A DNA stretch of 35,188 nt from Gemmatimonadota bacterium (GCA_025358315.1 JANYKA010000156.1:1-35188); one strand, 5' to 3'. Counted from the stretch's first letter, positions 9,358-18,989 are shown. Notes: generated by a model from the sequence alone, not told the origin. Numbers and translations: made by a program.

Positions 9358-11879
9358 GCCGTCTCCGACAGGGTAACGATCGTCACGCCGGCGCCGCCTT
9401 CATTCCATAGCCCCAACCGAAAATCACGGACGCGTTTGTCGCTCTTGAGCAACGCGGTCACGCGCTCCCGCAACGCACCGGTGCCCTTCCCGTGAATGAT
9501 CATGAGTACCGGCAGATCGCCGCGCACGGCGAGATCCACGGCTTGTTGCACGGCATCATCCACTTCACTGACCCGCATGCCGCGCACGTCCACTTCACGC
9601 TTCACTTCGAGTTCCGGCTGGTCGCCCATCATTGGCACCATCTCGGCGCGTTCGGAGGCGGCGAGTCGGCGTTTGGCCACCCGGCGTACGGACGTCATCG
9701 GCACCGTGAGCTTGAGTGCGCCGATGACGACGGTGACATCGTTCCCGCGAAACTCCACCACCTGCCCCACTTTGCCGCCGAGCGTGGAAACTTCGACGGT
9801 CGTGCCGATTTCTATGGCGCCAGCTTCGGCACTGTTACCGCCGACCCGCGCCGCGACGCCCCGTGCGAGCTGACGCTCCCGTTCAATCCGCTCCAGCGCA
9901 AGCCCTTCGTCGGCGGCCCGGCGTTCGGCGACGCGCCGCGCCTCGGCGCCTGCGGTGGCGATTTGATCGGCGCCTGCGGCCTTCAAGTCGCGAATCGTTT
10001 GCTCGATCTCCTGACGGGCATCGAGCACATACCGCCGCGCATCCTGACGTGCCGCCCGTTCGACTTCGCGCTCCCGCTCCTTCAGCGCGAACTCACGTTC
10101 GGCGAGCTGCGAAGCGAGCGCCTGCGTTTGTTCATCCCGCTCTGCGACAATCGATTCCATCGTACTAAGGGATTTCTGACGCCGCTCCAGATCTTCCAAA
10201 AGTGCGGCCACATTGCGCTCGCCCTGCGGCACCCGGGCCTCGGCCCGCTCCAATACTTCCTCGGGCATGGCCAGTCGGCGGGCGATGCTCAGCCCGTAGG
10301 AGCGACCGGGGATTCCCTTCACCAGTGTGTAAGTGGGCGCCAGTGCGACAGCATCGAATTGCAACGATGCGTTCACCACACCCGGCACTTCCTGGGCGAG
10401 TTCCTTCAGCGCGCCAAGATGCGTAGTGGCAATCGTCGTGGTGCCGCGGCGTGTAAGTGTTTCGAGAATCGCGCCGCCAAGCGCGGCACCTTCGACCGGG
10501 TCGGTACCGGAGCCGAGTTCGTCGATAAGGACGAGCGACAAATCGGTCGCGCGGTGGATAATTTCCGTGAGGTTCCGCAGATGCGCGCTGAACGTCGAGA
10601 GTGAAGCCTCGATCGATTGTTCGTCGCCGATGTCGGCGAAGAACTGATCGAACAGCGCGACGCGACTTTCCGGCCCGACCGGGGCCGGAATACCCGCTTG
10701 CACGAGGAGCGAAATCAGCGCCAGCGCTTTCAGTAATACTGTTTTGCCGCCGGTATTCGGTCCCGACACGAGGAGTGTGCGTTCGGCGCCGTCCATAAAT
10801 AAATCGAATGGCACCACCGACTCGCGGTCGCGGGCAAGCAACAGCGGATGCCGCCCGTTAATGATGGAGAATCCCTCGCCCGGTGCGCTGAGCATTGCCG
10901 GCGAGCAGCTGAATGCCAGGGCGTAGCGGGCCCGTGCCGTGAGCGAATCCAAAGTGACCAATGCCGCGAGCGTGGCGAGCAGTTCGTCGCGGCGTGGCCG
11001 CAGGCGTTCAGTGGCTTCCAGCAAAATCCGTTCGGTTTCGCGCAGTTCTTCCGACTCGAGTTCGCGAATACGATTCCCCGCCTCGACCGCCGCCGGCGGC
11101 TCGACGAACACCGTGCTCCCACTGTGCGACGTGTCGTGCACAATGCCGCCAACCGTACTGCGTCCTTCGCGACGCACGGGAATCACGTAGCGGCCGTTCC
11201 GCATCGTGACCGATGCATCATCGACGCGATGATTGGTCTCGAGCTTGGCCATCAGCCGTTCGAGGAGACGAACGAGGTCGCTCTCGGCGCCGCGCAGTTC
11301 CTTTCGCAACTTGCGGAGCGCCGGTGAGGCATCGTCGCGCACCACGCCTTCGTCGGTGATCACCTTATCGATTTCACGTTCGGTGGTCAGATCGCTGACG
11401 AGGGCAAACGCGATGATCTCCAGCGGCAGGAGCGCGGATTTTTCTTTGTCGTCGCGCTTGGTATTGAGCAGTGCGTCGCGAGTTTTGCGCGAAGACACCA
11501 ACAGCGTAACCGCCGCCCGCAGTTCGAGTCCGGTCCACGACGATCCTGTCACGCGAAGCCGCGCGAGCGCTGCCGCTAAATCGGGGATCGGCTCCATTGT
11601 CCAGCCGCCTTCACTGCGGACGAGCGCCCGCGCCGCTTCGACTCTCGCATGTTCGGCGATAATTTCCGCAGCGTCGGTCATCGGTTCCAGCATGCGGATC
11701 CGCGCCGCACCCGCCTCACTGGACGCAAAGCCGGCGACGATATCAAGCGCCCGGGCAAACTCCAGCACCACCAACGCGTGCGAGCGAGCCGCAGGTGGCA
11801 CCACCTGCGAATGAAAAAGCCCGACCTCGCGATCGAAATCGCTCAGTCGGGCTTGTTCAACTTCCACTAAAGGGTTCAC
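9354..11879 (-). CDS. mutS2: MutS2 family ATPase/endonuclease
   Basis: This 841-aa protein has MutS-type core helices and a MutS ATPase with Walker A SGPNTGGKT (372-380) and Walker B LIDELGSGTD (451-460). A long coiled coil (about 540-680) and a C-terminal Smr nuclease domain with HGKGTGALR (about 806-814) follow. The N-terminal mismatch-recognition domain of MutS is absent, as expected for MutS2. MutS2 proteins are implicated in suppressing recombination and in resolving collided ribosomes (Smr activity). The latter fits co-transcription with rpsU and yqeY. The GTG start overlaps the yqeY stop (GTGA). Confidence 0.96.
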   Translation of the reverse strand: MNPLVEVEQARLSDFDREVGLFHSQVVPPAARSHALVVLEFARALDIVAGFASSEAGAARIRMLEPMTDAAEIIAEHARVEAARALVRSEGGWTMEPIPDLAAALARLRVTGSSWTGLELRAAVTLLVSSRKTRDALLNTKRDDKEKSALLPLEIIAFALVSDLTTEREIDKVITDEGVVRDDASPALRKLRKELRGAESDLVRLLERLMAKLETNHRVDDASVTMRNGRYVIPVRREGRSTVGGIVHDTSHSGSTVFVEPPAAVEAGNRIRELESEELRETERILLEATERLRPRRDELLATLAALVTLDSLTARARYALAFSCSPAMLSAPGEGFSIINGRHPLLLARDRESVVPFDLFMDGAERTLLVSGPNTGGKTVLLKALALISLLVQAGIPAPVGPESRVALFDQFFADIGDEQSIEASLSTFSAHLRNLTEIIHRATDLSLVLIDELGSGTDPVEGAALGGAILETLTRRGTTTIATTHLGALKELAQEVPGVVNASLQFDAVALAPTYTLVKGIPGRSYGLSIARRLAMPEEVLERAEARVPQGERNVAALLEDLERRQKSLSTMESIVAERDEQTQALASQLAEREFALKEREREVERAARQDARRYVLDARQEIEQTIRDLKAAGADQIATAGAEARRVAERRAADEGLALERIERERQLARGVAARVGGNSAEAGAIEIGTTVEVSTLGGKVGQVVEFRGNDVTVVIGALKLTVPMTSVRRVAKRRLAASERAEMVPMMGDQPELEVKREVDVRGMRVSEVDDAVQQAVDLAVRGDLPVLMIIHGKGTGALRERVTALLKSDKRVRDFRLGLWNEGGAGVTIVTLSETA

Positions 11880-12319
11880 GCCGGCGTGCCCAGTTCCTCT
11901 CGAGCGATGCGGCTGATAACGCCGCCATCGGCACGACCCTTGAATTGCGAAACCACTTTGCCCATCACGGCACCAATATTCGTCGCGCCCCCGGCGATCA
12001 CGGCGCGAACTGCGGCACGGAGATCGTCTTCGCTCGCCTGCGCGGGAAGGTACTTCTCGATCGTGGCGATCTCTGATCGTTCTTGCGCCGCTAGCTCGGT
12101 GCGACCCCCTTTATCGAAGGCCTCCACGGATTCGCGACGCCGTTTGATCGCTTTTTGAAGCACATCAATAACGTCCGCATCCACCACATCGCGCTTGATG
12201 GAGGTATGAAAGTTCTCGATGTCTGCCAGCACGGAACCCAGGACGAGTACAGCAGCCTTGTTCTGGGCCTTTCGCGAAGCGTTGAGCTCTTCGCGGAGCC
12301 GGTCCGTCAGTGTTGCCAC
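11876..12319 (-). CDS. GatB/YqeY domain protein
   Basis: This 147-aa helical protein matches the YqeY family, which resembles the tail domain of the amidotransferase subunit GatB that binds tRNA. Typical segments are the IKRRRESVEAF region, the EIATIEKYLPAQ region and the C-terminal GAVMGKVV. Its role is unproven; tRNA binding or modulation of aminoacyl-tRNA use is inferred from GatB. The GTG start directly abuts the rpsU stop (TAG then GTG). The rpsU-yqeY pairing is widely conserved. Confidence 0.94.
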   Translation of the reverse strand: MATLTDRLREELNASRKAQNKAAVLVLGSVLADIENFHTSIKRDVVDADVIDVLQKAIKRRRESVEAFDKGGRTELAAQERSEIATIEKYLPAQASEDDLRAAVRAVIAGGATNIGAVMGKVVSQFKGRADGGVISRIAREELGTPA

Positions 12320-12508
12320 CTACGCAGTCCGTGTGCGACGATTCTTACGCGTGGCGGCGTTCATTTTCCGCTTGCGCTTCTCGCTCGGCTTCTCGTAATG
12401 GCGGTGCTTTCTGAGATCGGAGAGGATCCCTGCTTTTTCGCACTTCTTTTTGAAGCGCTTGAGGGCCCGCTCGAAATTCTCGTCGTCGTGAATGATGACT
12501 TCGGACAA
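12320..12508 (-). CDS. rpsU: Small ribosomal subunit protein bS21
   Basis: This 62-aa, strongly basic protein has the bS21 hallmarks: a short acidic N-terminus, the [18 protein letters not shown] core (about 12-29), then [16 protein letters not shown] and a lysine/arginine tail. bS21 sits near the anti-Shine-Dalgarno end of 16S rRNA and affects initiation. The start codon is TTG (12506-12508), preceded by a G-rich AAGGGGGT about nine bases upstream that can serve as ribosome binding site. It is the first gene of the 13-gene minus-strand cluster. Confidence 0.96.
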   Translation of the reverse strand: MSEVIIHDDENFERALKRFKKKCEKAGILSDLRKHRHYEKPSEKRKRKMNAATRKNRRTRTA

Positions 12509-12571
12509 ACTGGTCTAACCCCCTTCGTGGCGTTTGCGCGCCGGAGTGAGTTTTGGATGTGGTAGCCACGT

Positions 12572-12600
12572 AAGATAGGCAAGCATCGGCGGTTAGGGAA
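12572..12600 (-). promoter_or_regulatory. Possible promoter of the rpsU-to-rsmA operon
   Basis: On the minus strand a TATCTT box (12572-12577) is preceded, with a 17-bp spacer, by TTCCCT (12595-12600). This fits a weak sigma-70-like pair about 65 bp upstream of the rpsU start. The -35 match is poor, so this is only a candidate. The region lies between rpsU and the family 1 repeat. Confidence 0.25.
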
Positions 12601-12604
12601 GTGG

Positions 12605-12960
12605 ACTGATGAGTGTTGAGTGGGAGAATGAGTGCTGAGTGCGAGACTAGTGGGAGAAAGGCGTGGGAGAGGAGTGGGAGACGGTAGTGGGAGAGCGCCC
12701 GGGATAGGCTGGTTTCTCTCTCCCACTCGTCTCCCACTCCCTCCCACTCAATGCCTCAGTGAAGCCCGTTGCCTCCGGCCATAGACAGAGGCTTATAGAT
12801 CCGGAGCCCCCCGCACAGAACTGTCGTGCCCCGCCGAACGAGTGCGAGAGAGCACCAGCCCACCCCCCAGAAGCTCTCCCACTACCGTCTCCCACTCCTC
12901 TCCCACTCCCGTCTCCCACCAGTCTCGCACTCAGCACTCCTACTCCCACTCAGCACTCGC
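12605..12960. repeat. Family 1 inverted-repeat structure, non-coding spacer
   Basis: The left arm (12605-12705) carries GAGTGTTGAGTGGGAG, GAGTGCTGAGTGCGAG and repeated AGTGGGAGA words. The right arm (about 12872-12960) is its reverse complement with few differences. A second, partial right-arm copy lies at 12715-12750. Between them is about 120 bp without a credible gene, including a small CTCCGG...CCGGAG hairpin (12773-12806). Unlike the other family 1 copies, this one sits between two divergent 5' ends (rpsU and the GT2 fusion), so promoters of both genes must lie beside it or within it. Confidence 0.88.
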
Positions 12961-12980
12961 ACTAACTTAATGTCCAAGAA

Positions 12981-15900
12981 ATGCTACAAGAACAATCAAT
13001 CTTCCTAGATCCCAGCGGCCGCCGCTGGCGCGCCATCCGCCGCGCCACGGTTGCGATTGGTGTCCTGACCACGTTGGTCGGACTCGGCTTGGTTATCACG
13101 TTCCTGATTCCGCCCATTCTGCCGAAGTTGCAGGCGGCCAAGAAAGCGGTGAGCATCACCAAACCAAAACGCACCATCGCCAGCACCCGGTTGGAAGCGC
13201 AACAGGCTGCGGCCCGCGCCCAGATGACGGCCGCACTCACGCGCAGCGCGCCGCCAAAGTCTATACGCGCCGAGCGTCTGCCGATTATCAAGAACCGCGC
13301 CGTCGAGACAATTCCGGCGACGAAAAAAATCCCACCGAATGGTCAGCGCCCCGGAATTGTCGCCGGCTTCTATGTGGATTGGCAGGACAATTCATTCGCC
13401 TCGTTCTCCGCCCACGCGAAAGATCTCGACTGGGTGATTTGCGAATGCGCATTTATTACCGCGGGCGGTGATTCGCTGAACCTGCGTCTCGACAACAAAG
13501 TTCCTTACTTCGCCGATCAGCTGCCGGAAAAAGATCGCCCCCGCGTGTTCATGATGGTGAGCAACGTGGATTATGGCACGGGCGTCTTTGATGCCAAACG
13601 CGTGCGGAAGTTGCTGGCGTCACCGGAATCGCGGCAGCGCGGAGCATTGCAACTGGTGCGCGCCGCGCAGAAATTCGGCCTCGCCGGTATCACCGTCGAT
13701 TTTGAAGAAGTGCCCGACGATCTGCACGGCGCAATGGTGCTTTTTCTCACCGCGTTGCGCGACGGACTCCATCCCGGTGGCCGGTTGCTGACGATGGCGG
13801 TCTCGGTCAGCGCCGACTCCACCCAAGTACGCGATTACGCCAATGTGAACGACTACCTGTTTCTAATGCTCTATGACGAGCATTACAACAACGGTGATCC
13901 GGGGCCAGTGGCAAGTCAGGGATGGTTCACGGCGAAAACCAAGCAATTACTCTCGTGGATGCCGCCATCCAAAGCGATTCTGGCGCTCGGGGCCTACGGC
14001 TATCACTGGGACGACCATACCGGAAAGTTGACTGGCGTACAGTCGACTTTTCAGGAAACGATGCAACACGCGCGGCAGAACAATGCCAACATTCAATTCG
14101 ATTCGCTGTCGTTGAATCCCTATATCCGTTGGTCCGATCCAGACCACGTCGATCATGTTATTTGGTTTCTCGACGGCGTGACCGCGTGGAATCAATGGCG
14201 CGCCGGCAATCAGCTCCACGCCGCGGGCGTTGCCATCTGGCGGCTTGGTGATGAAGATCCGTCACTCTGGAGCGCACTCTCGAATGACGTGGACAAGGTT
14301 CAGCCGTCCGTGCTCGAACCCATCCCGCCCGGCTACGACGTGCAGTTCGATGGTATCGGTGAAATTCTTCGTGTCACCCACCGTCCGGGCGCCGGCGTGC
14401 GCGTCCTCAGTGCCGACTCGACAAGCGGACTGATCACTCACGAACAGATCACGCAGATCCCATCCCCGTGGGTGGTGCAGCGTTTCGGCGCGTCCGACTC
14501 CACAAAAATTGCGCTGACCTTTGACGATGGTCCCGACGCGAAATACACGAACGACATTCTTGATACGCTGCGATCACGCAACGTCAAAGCCACTTTTTTC
14601 GTGATCGGGCGTCAGGCCGATGAGTACCCCGGGATCCTGCGCCGCATTGTGCGTGAGGGACACGAAATTGGCAATCACACCTACACGCATCCGAATCTCG
14701 CCCTCACCAATCCGTTCGTCGCCCGCCTTGAGGTGGTTGCCAACGGGCGATTGATCGAAACCATTATCAATCGTCGCACCTCGCTTTTCCGTCCGCCGTA
14801 TTTCGGCGACGCCTCGCCAACCACCGCCGACGAACTTGTCCCTGTCGGAATGGTTAGCGACCTGGGCTATCTCACCGTCGGCGTCCGCATCGACTCCGAC
14901 GATTGGCGCATTACGAACAAAGACTCGATTCTCCAGCACACGCTCGACGAAGCATACAATGGCAATGTCGTGCTCCTCCACGACTCGGGCGGCGATCGTC
15001 GCGGCACGGTGGCCATACTCGGCACCCTCATCGACTCGCTCAGGGCACGCGGCCTCACACTGGTGTTGGTCTCGGATCTCGCCGGCATCACCCGCGACGA
15101 GATCATGCCGGTCATCGCATCTCGCACTGCCTTTGAGCACGTCGCCGATGTCATCGCCTTCACTTTTATCGGTTTGCTCGACTGGGGGTTGTACTGGATT
15201 TTCCTGGTCGCTGTCGTGCTCGCCATTGGACGGTTGCTGTTCATCATCTCGCTCGCGGCCATCCAGCGGTTCCTCAAGAAAAAAGAATCATCAGCACCAG
15301 CGTTCACTCCCGCCGTGAGCATCATCGTGCCCGCCTATCGCGAAGAACGGGTGATCGTGCACACGGTGAAAAGTCTACTCGCCCAAAGCTACAGCGGCAC
15401 GATGGAAATCATCGTCGTGGACGACGGCTCGCCCGACGCCACCTACGATGAAGCCCGACGCGCCTTCGGCAATGAACCCCGCGTGACCGTGCTCACGAAA
15501 CCAAACGGTGGCAAGGCCAGTGCACTGAATTATGGAATTGCCAGTGCGCAACACGAGATCATCATCGCCCTCGACGCCGACACGCAGTTCGAACCACAAA
15601 CGGTTGGCGAACTCGTCAAACCACTGGCGAATCCGGCCGTGGGCGCGGTCGCTGGCAACGCCAAGGTCGGCAATCGCATCAATCTGGTCACGCGATGGCA
15701 GGCGCTCGAGTATGTGACGTCGCAGAATCTCGATCGCCGGGCCTTTGCCCTGCTCGACTGCATCACCGTAATTCCCGGTGCCGTCGGCGCGTGGCGTCGT
15801 ACCGCGTTGCTCGAAGCCGGCGGCTTCACCACCGACACACTCGCCGAGGATCAGGATCTCACCATTCGCATTCGCAAACTCGGTCACTCAATTGGATTCG

Positions 15901-16427
15901 CTGAGCGGGCGATTGCCTGGACCGAAGCCCCGGCGACAATCAGCGAATTGTCGAAGCAACGTTTCCGGTGGTCGTTCGGCACGCTGCAATGCGCGTGGAA
16001 ACACAAGAATGCGCTCTTCCGTCCGAAGTTTGGCACGCTGGGGTTCGTCGCACTCCCGAACACCTGGCTCTTTCAGTTAATCCTGACAGCACTCTCACCG
16101 CTCGCCGACCTGATGTTCCTCTGGGGGTTGCTCTCCGTCTGGCTGACATTTAAATCGCACGGTCGGAATTACGCGGTCACTGATCTCGAACAGATCATGT
16201 TGTTCTACGCGATTTTTCTTGTGACCGACTGGTTCGGCGCGCTGATCGCATTTATGATGGAGCCCGACGAAGAACGGGCCCTCACCTGGCTCATCGTGCT
16301 GCAGCGCTTTGCCTACCGTCAGATTATGTACTCGGTCGTCGTGCGGAGCTTTATTGCGGCGATTCGCGGACGCGTCGTCGGGTGGGGTCGTCTCGACCGT
16401 AAAGCCACCGTGGAGCTCCCCGCGTGA
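12981..16427 (+). CDS. GH18 / polysaccharide deacetylase / GT2 synthase fusion
   Basis: This 1148-aa membrane protein has three enzyme modules. One N-terminal membrane segment (about 22-47) leads into an outside GH18-like domain (about 122-440) with GITVDFEEV (236-244, catalytic glutamate in DxE) and the LMLYDEHYN segment. A CE4/NodB deacetylase (about 508-700) follows, with TFDDGPD (513-519), HTYTH (566-570), RPPYFGD (604-610) and LLHDSGG (665-671). A membrane pair (about 722-762) leads to a cytoplasmic GT2 domain (775-1005) with VVDDGS, DADTQ (865-869), LAEDQDL (954-960) and QRFRW (993-997). Further membrane helices end the protein. The GT2 part resembles processive beta-glycan (chitin or poly-N-acetylglucosamine) synthases. 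I infer that one protein makes, exports, deacetylates and trims a glucosamine polymer. It is transcribed with mprF (GTGA overlap). Start ATG 12981 has only a weak ribosome binding site. Confidence 0.93.
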   Translation: MLQEQSIFLDPSGRRWRAIRRATVAIGVLTTLVGLGLVITFLIPPILPKLQAAKKAVSITKPKRTIASTRLEAQQAAARAQMTAALTRSAPPKSIRAERLPIIKNRAVETIPATKKIPPNGQRPGIVAGFYVDWQDNSFASFSAHAKDLDWVICECAFITAGGDSLNLRLDNKVPYFADQLPEKDRPRVFMMVSNVDYGTGVFDAKRVRKLLASPESRQRGALQLVRAAQKFGLAGITVDFEEVPDDLHGAMVLFLTALRDGLHPGGRLLTMAVSVSADSTQVRDYANVNDYLFLMLYDEHYNNGDPGPVASQGWFTAKTKQLLSWMPPSKAILALGAYGYHWDDHTGKLTGVQSTFQETMQHARQNNANIQFDSLSLNPYIRWSDPDHVDHVIWFLDGVTAWNQWRAGNQLHAAGVAIWRLGDEDPSLWSALSNDVDKVQPSVLEPIPPGYDVQFDGIGEILRVTHRPGAGVRVLSADSTSGLITHEQITQIPSPWVVQRFGASDSTKIALTFDDGPDAKYTNDILDTLRSRNVKATFFVIGRQADEYPGILRRIVREGHEIGNHTYTHPNLALTNPFVARLEVVANGRLIETIINRRTSLFRPPYFGDASPTTADELVPVGMVSDLGYLTVGVRIDSDDWRITNKDSILQHTLDEAYNGNVVLLHDSGGDRRGTVAILGTLIDSLRARGLTLVLVSDLAGITRDEIMPVIASRTAFEHVADVIAFTFIGLLDWGLYWIFLVAVVLAIGRLLFIISLAAIQRFLKKKESSAPAFTPAVSIIVPAYREERVIVHTVKSLLAQSYSGTMEIIVVDDGSPDATYDEARRAFGNEPRVTVLTKPNGGKASALNYGIASAQHEIIIALDADTQFEPQTVGELVKPLANPAVGAVAGNAKVGNRINLVTRWQALEYVTSQNLDRRAFALLDCITVIPGAVGAWRRTALLEAGGFTTDTLAEDQDLTIRIRKLGHSIGFAERAIAWTEAPATISELSKQRFRWSFGTLQCAWKHKNALFRPKFGTLGFVALPNTWLFQLILTALSPLADLMFLWGLLSVWLTFKSHGRNYAVTDLEQIMLFYAIFLVTDWFGALIAFMMEPDEERALTWLIVLQRFAYRQIMYSVVVRSFIAAIRGRVVGWGRLDRKATVELPA

Positions 16428-18985
16428 AACGTTGGCGCAAGACGCTTGGTGCATCGATCGCACTCACGATCTTTGCAATCGCGCTCTATTCCCTGCGCAA
16501 GGAACTCGCCGGCTATAATTTTGGCCAGGTGCGCGACGCGCTCGACACTGTGTCGCGGACCAATCTCCTCCAGGCTATTGGCTACACCGCCTGCGGATAC
16601 CTCGCGCTCATCCTGTACGATGCGCTCGCCCTCCGCTACGTCAAACGCACGCTCCCGGCGCGCCGCGTGGCGTTCGTTGGTTTCGTTTCATACGCGATGT
16701 CGAACATGCTCGGCTTCCCGCTCCTGCTCGGCGGCGGCCTGCGCTATCGCTTCTACAATGCGTGGGGATTATCGACCGCCGAGATCGCGCTGACCATCGC
16801 GTTCAACAGCGTGACATTCTGGCTGGGCGTCGTCGGGCTCGCCGGGCTCGCCCTCGTGCTGCAACCAGTGGCCGCACACACCGCGCTCCCACTCCTCACG
16901 TCCGGCACGCTCTATGGCTTGGGCGTCGCGATGCTGTTGGCCGTCGCGGCATATTTGTTCGCCGCGGCATTTGTGCGCCGTTCACTGCATTTCCGCGATT
17001 GGGAATTCGAACTTCCGTCAGCGGGGCTCGCGCTGAGCCAGGTGCTCGTGAGTTCGCTCGACTGGCTCTTTGCCGCCGCCGTCCTCTGGGCGCTGCTGCC
17101 ATCGAACACACCGCAACTCACCTTCGCGGCTTTTCTCACGGCATTCCTCCTCGGTCAAGTGCTTGGATTGGTGAGCAACGTGCCGGGAGGCCTCGGCGTG
17201 TTCGAGCTGGTGATGCTCTCCCTGCTCCCGCCGTCGACCATTTCGCGCATATCGCTCGTTGGCGTGCTGATGCTGTACAGGGTGATTTACTATTTAATGC
17301 CGCTGGCGATTGCCGCGGCAATGCTGGCGACCCACGAACTGACCCGCGGAAAAACGCGTGTCGCCCGTGCGGCCCGCGCCGCCAGTTCGTGGGTGCCGGG
17401 CGTCGCACCAATTATTCTGTCGATCTCGACATTCATCGGCGGGATGATTCTGCTGCTCTCCGGTGCGACCCCGGCCCTCCCCGGCCGCCTGCGGTTGGTT
17501 TCGCAGCTCGTTCCACTGACGGTCATTGAGTCGTCGCATTTTATCGGCAGCCTCACCGGCGCCGCTCTGCTGGTGCTGGCCCGCGGACTCGGTCGCCGAC
17601 TCGACGCGGCGTACTACCTCACGGTCGGCGCGCTCGCGATCGGCATTATCGCATCGCTCGGCAAGGGATTCGATTACGAAGAAGCGATCGCCCTGACGTT
17701 GATTCTCATCGCATTGCTGCCGGCCCGCCGGCACTTCTATCGCCGCACGTCATTCACTGCTGAAGTATTCACGCCCAGTTGGGTGTTGATGGCTGGTGTC
17801 GCGGTTGGTGCGAGCGTCTGGCTCGGCGTGTTCGCATATCAGTATGTGGATTACTCAAACGATCTCTGGTGGCGATTCGCACTACGCGGCGATGCACCGC
17901 GTTTTCTGCGCGCCACAGTTGGCGCGAGTGTCCTGCTCGGTATGTTCGCGTTGTTCCGACTTCTACGGCCGGCGATTCCGGATCCGGCCCTGCCCGATGC
18001 CGCCACGCTCGAGCGCGTGAAACCCATCGTGCGTGCATCGCCGGATACGGGCGCCAACCTCGCGCTCGTCGGCGACAAGTCGCTCCTGTTCAGCGCCAAC
18101 GCCGATGCCTTCGTGATGTACGGCGTCGAAGGGCGCAGCTTTGTCTCGATGGGCGACCCAGTCGGCGCGCCAAACGAACGGCAGGAACTCGCGTGGCAGT
18201 TCCGCGAACTCGCCGACCGCCACGATGCGTGGACGGTGTTCTACCAAGTGCGCAAGCACAATCTTCCCCTCTATCTCGACCTCGGCCTGTCGATGCTGAA
18301 GCTCGGCGAAGAGGCGCATGTGCCGTTGCGTGATTTTTCGCTTGACGGCGGTTCGCGCAAAGGGCTGCGACGGATGATGAAGAACGTGGATAAGGCCGGC
18401 TGCACGTTCGACATTGTCGCTGAGCAGGACGTCCCCGCTCTGCTGCCGCGCTTCCGGGCGATTTCCGACGAATGGCTCGCGGCCAAACGCACCCGCGAAA
18501 AGGGATTCTCGCTCGGCTATTGGAACGACGGCTATATGACGATGGCCCCGGTCGCCGTCGTGCGCTGCGGCGGCGAGATCGTCGCCTTCGCTAATCTCTG
18601 GGAAGGCGCGGGCCGCGAAGAACTTTCGGTTGACCTGATGCGCTACGGCTCCGGGGCACCCGATGGCGTGATGGAATATTTATTTGTGCAACTGATGCTG
18701 TGGGGACGCGACGCCGGATACGGCAACTTCAATCTCGGGATGGCTCCGCTCGCTGGACTGGAGAACCGTCAACTCGCGCCAATTTGGAATCGCGTCGGAG
18801 CGCTGCTCTTCAGGCACGCCGAGAATTTTTATAATTTTCAGGGGCTGCGGACGTACAAAGAAAAATTCGATCCGGTGTGGGAGCCGCGGTATCTAGCGTC
18901 ACCTGGGGGGTTTGCGTTGCCGATCATTCTTACAAATGTGTCGACGTTGGTGAGTCGGGGATTGAGAGGAGCTGTGGGTCGATAA
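16424..18985 (+). CDS. mprF: MprF-type lysylphosphatidylglycerol synthetase/flippase
   Basis: This 853-aa protein has an N-terminal multi-helix membrane domain (about 1-520, lysylphosphatidylglycerol synthase/flippase type) and a C-terminal cytoplasmic DUF2156 (GNAT-like) aminoacyltransferase domain (about 540-840). The latter contains LGYWNDGYMT and NFNLGMAPLAGLEN segments typical of MprF and LpiA. Such enzymes move lysine (or alanine) from charged tRNA to phosphatidylglycerol and flip the product, lowering the negative charge of the membrane. Which amino acid is used cannot be read from sequence. The GTG start overlaps the stop of the GH18-CE4-GT2 gene by four bases, so the two are an operon. 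Four bases after its TAA stop a family 1 repeat begins. Confidence 0.9.
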   Translation: MKRWRKTLGASIALTIFAIALYSLRKELAGYNFGQVRDALDTVSRTNLLQAIGYTACGYLALILYDALALRYVKRTLPARRVAFVGFVSYAMSNMLGFPLLLGGGLRYRFYNAWGLSTAEIALTIAFNSVTFWLGVVGLAGLALVLQPVAAHTALPLLTSGTLYGLGVAMLLAVAAYLFAAAFVRRSLHFRDWEFELPSAGLALSQVLVSSLDWLFAAAVLWALLPSNTPQLTFAAFLTAFLLGQVLGLVSNVPGGLGVFELVMLSLLPPSTISRISLVGVLMLYRVIYYLMPLAIAAAMLATHELTRGKTRVARAARAASSWVPGVAPIILSISTFIGGMILLLSGATPALPGRLRLVSQLVPLTVIESSHFIGSLTGAALLVLARGLGRRLDAAYYLTVGALAIGIIASLGKGFDYEEAIALTLILIALLPARRHFYRRTSFTAEVFTPSWVLMAGVAVGASVWLGVFAYQYVDYSNDLWWRFALRGDAPRFLRATVGASVLLGMFALFRLLRPAIPDPALPDAATLERVKPIVRASPDTGANLALVGDKSLLFSANADAFVMYGVEGRSFVSMGDPVGAPNERQELAWQFRELADRHDAWTVFYQVRKHNLPLYLDLGLSMLKLGEEAHVPLRDFSLDGGSRKGLRRMMKNVDKAGCTFDIVAEQDVPALLPRFRAISDEWLAAKRTREKGFSLGYWNDGYMTMAPVAVVRCGGEIVAFANLWEGAGREELSVDLMRYGSGAPDGVMEYLFVQLMLWGRDAGYGNFNLGMAPLAGLENRQLAPIWNRVGALLFRHAENFYNFQGLRTYKEKFDPVWEPRYLASPGGFALPIILTNVSTLVSRGLRGAVGR

Positions 18986-18989
18986 AGCG

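Noticed and set aside
12345-12965. Several open frames of 68-130 aa around 12.4-12.9 kb
   Set aside because: They translate the repeat words or overlap rpsU, and have serine/proline-rich low-complexity products.
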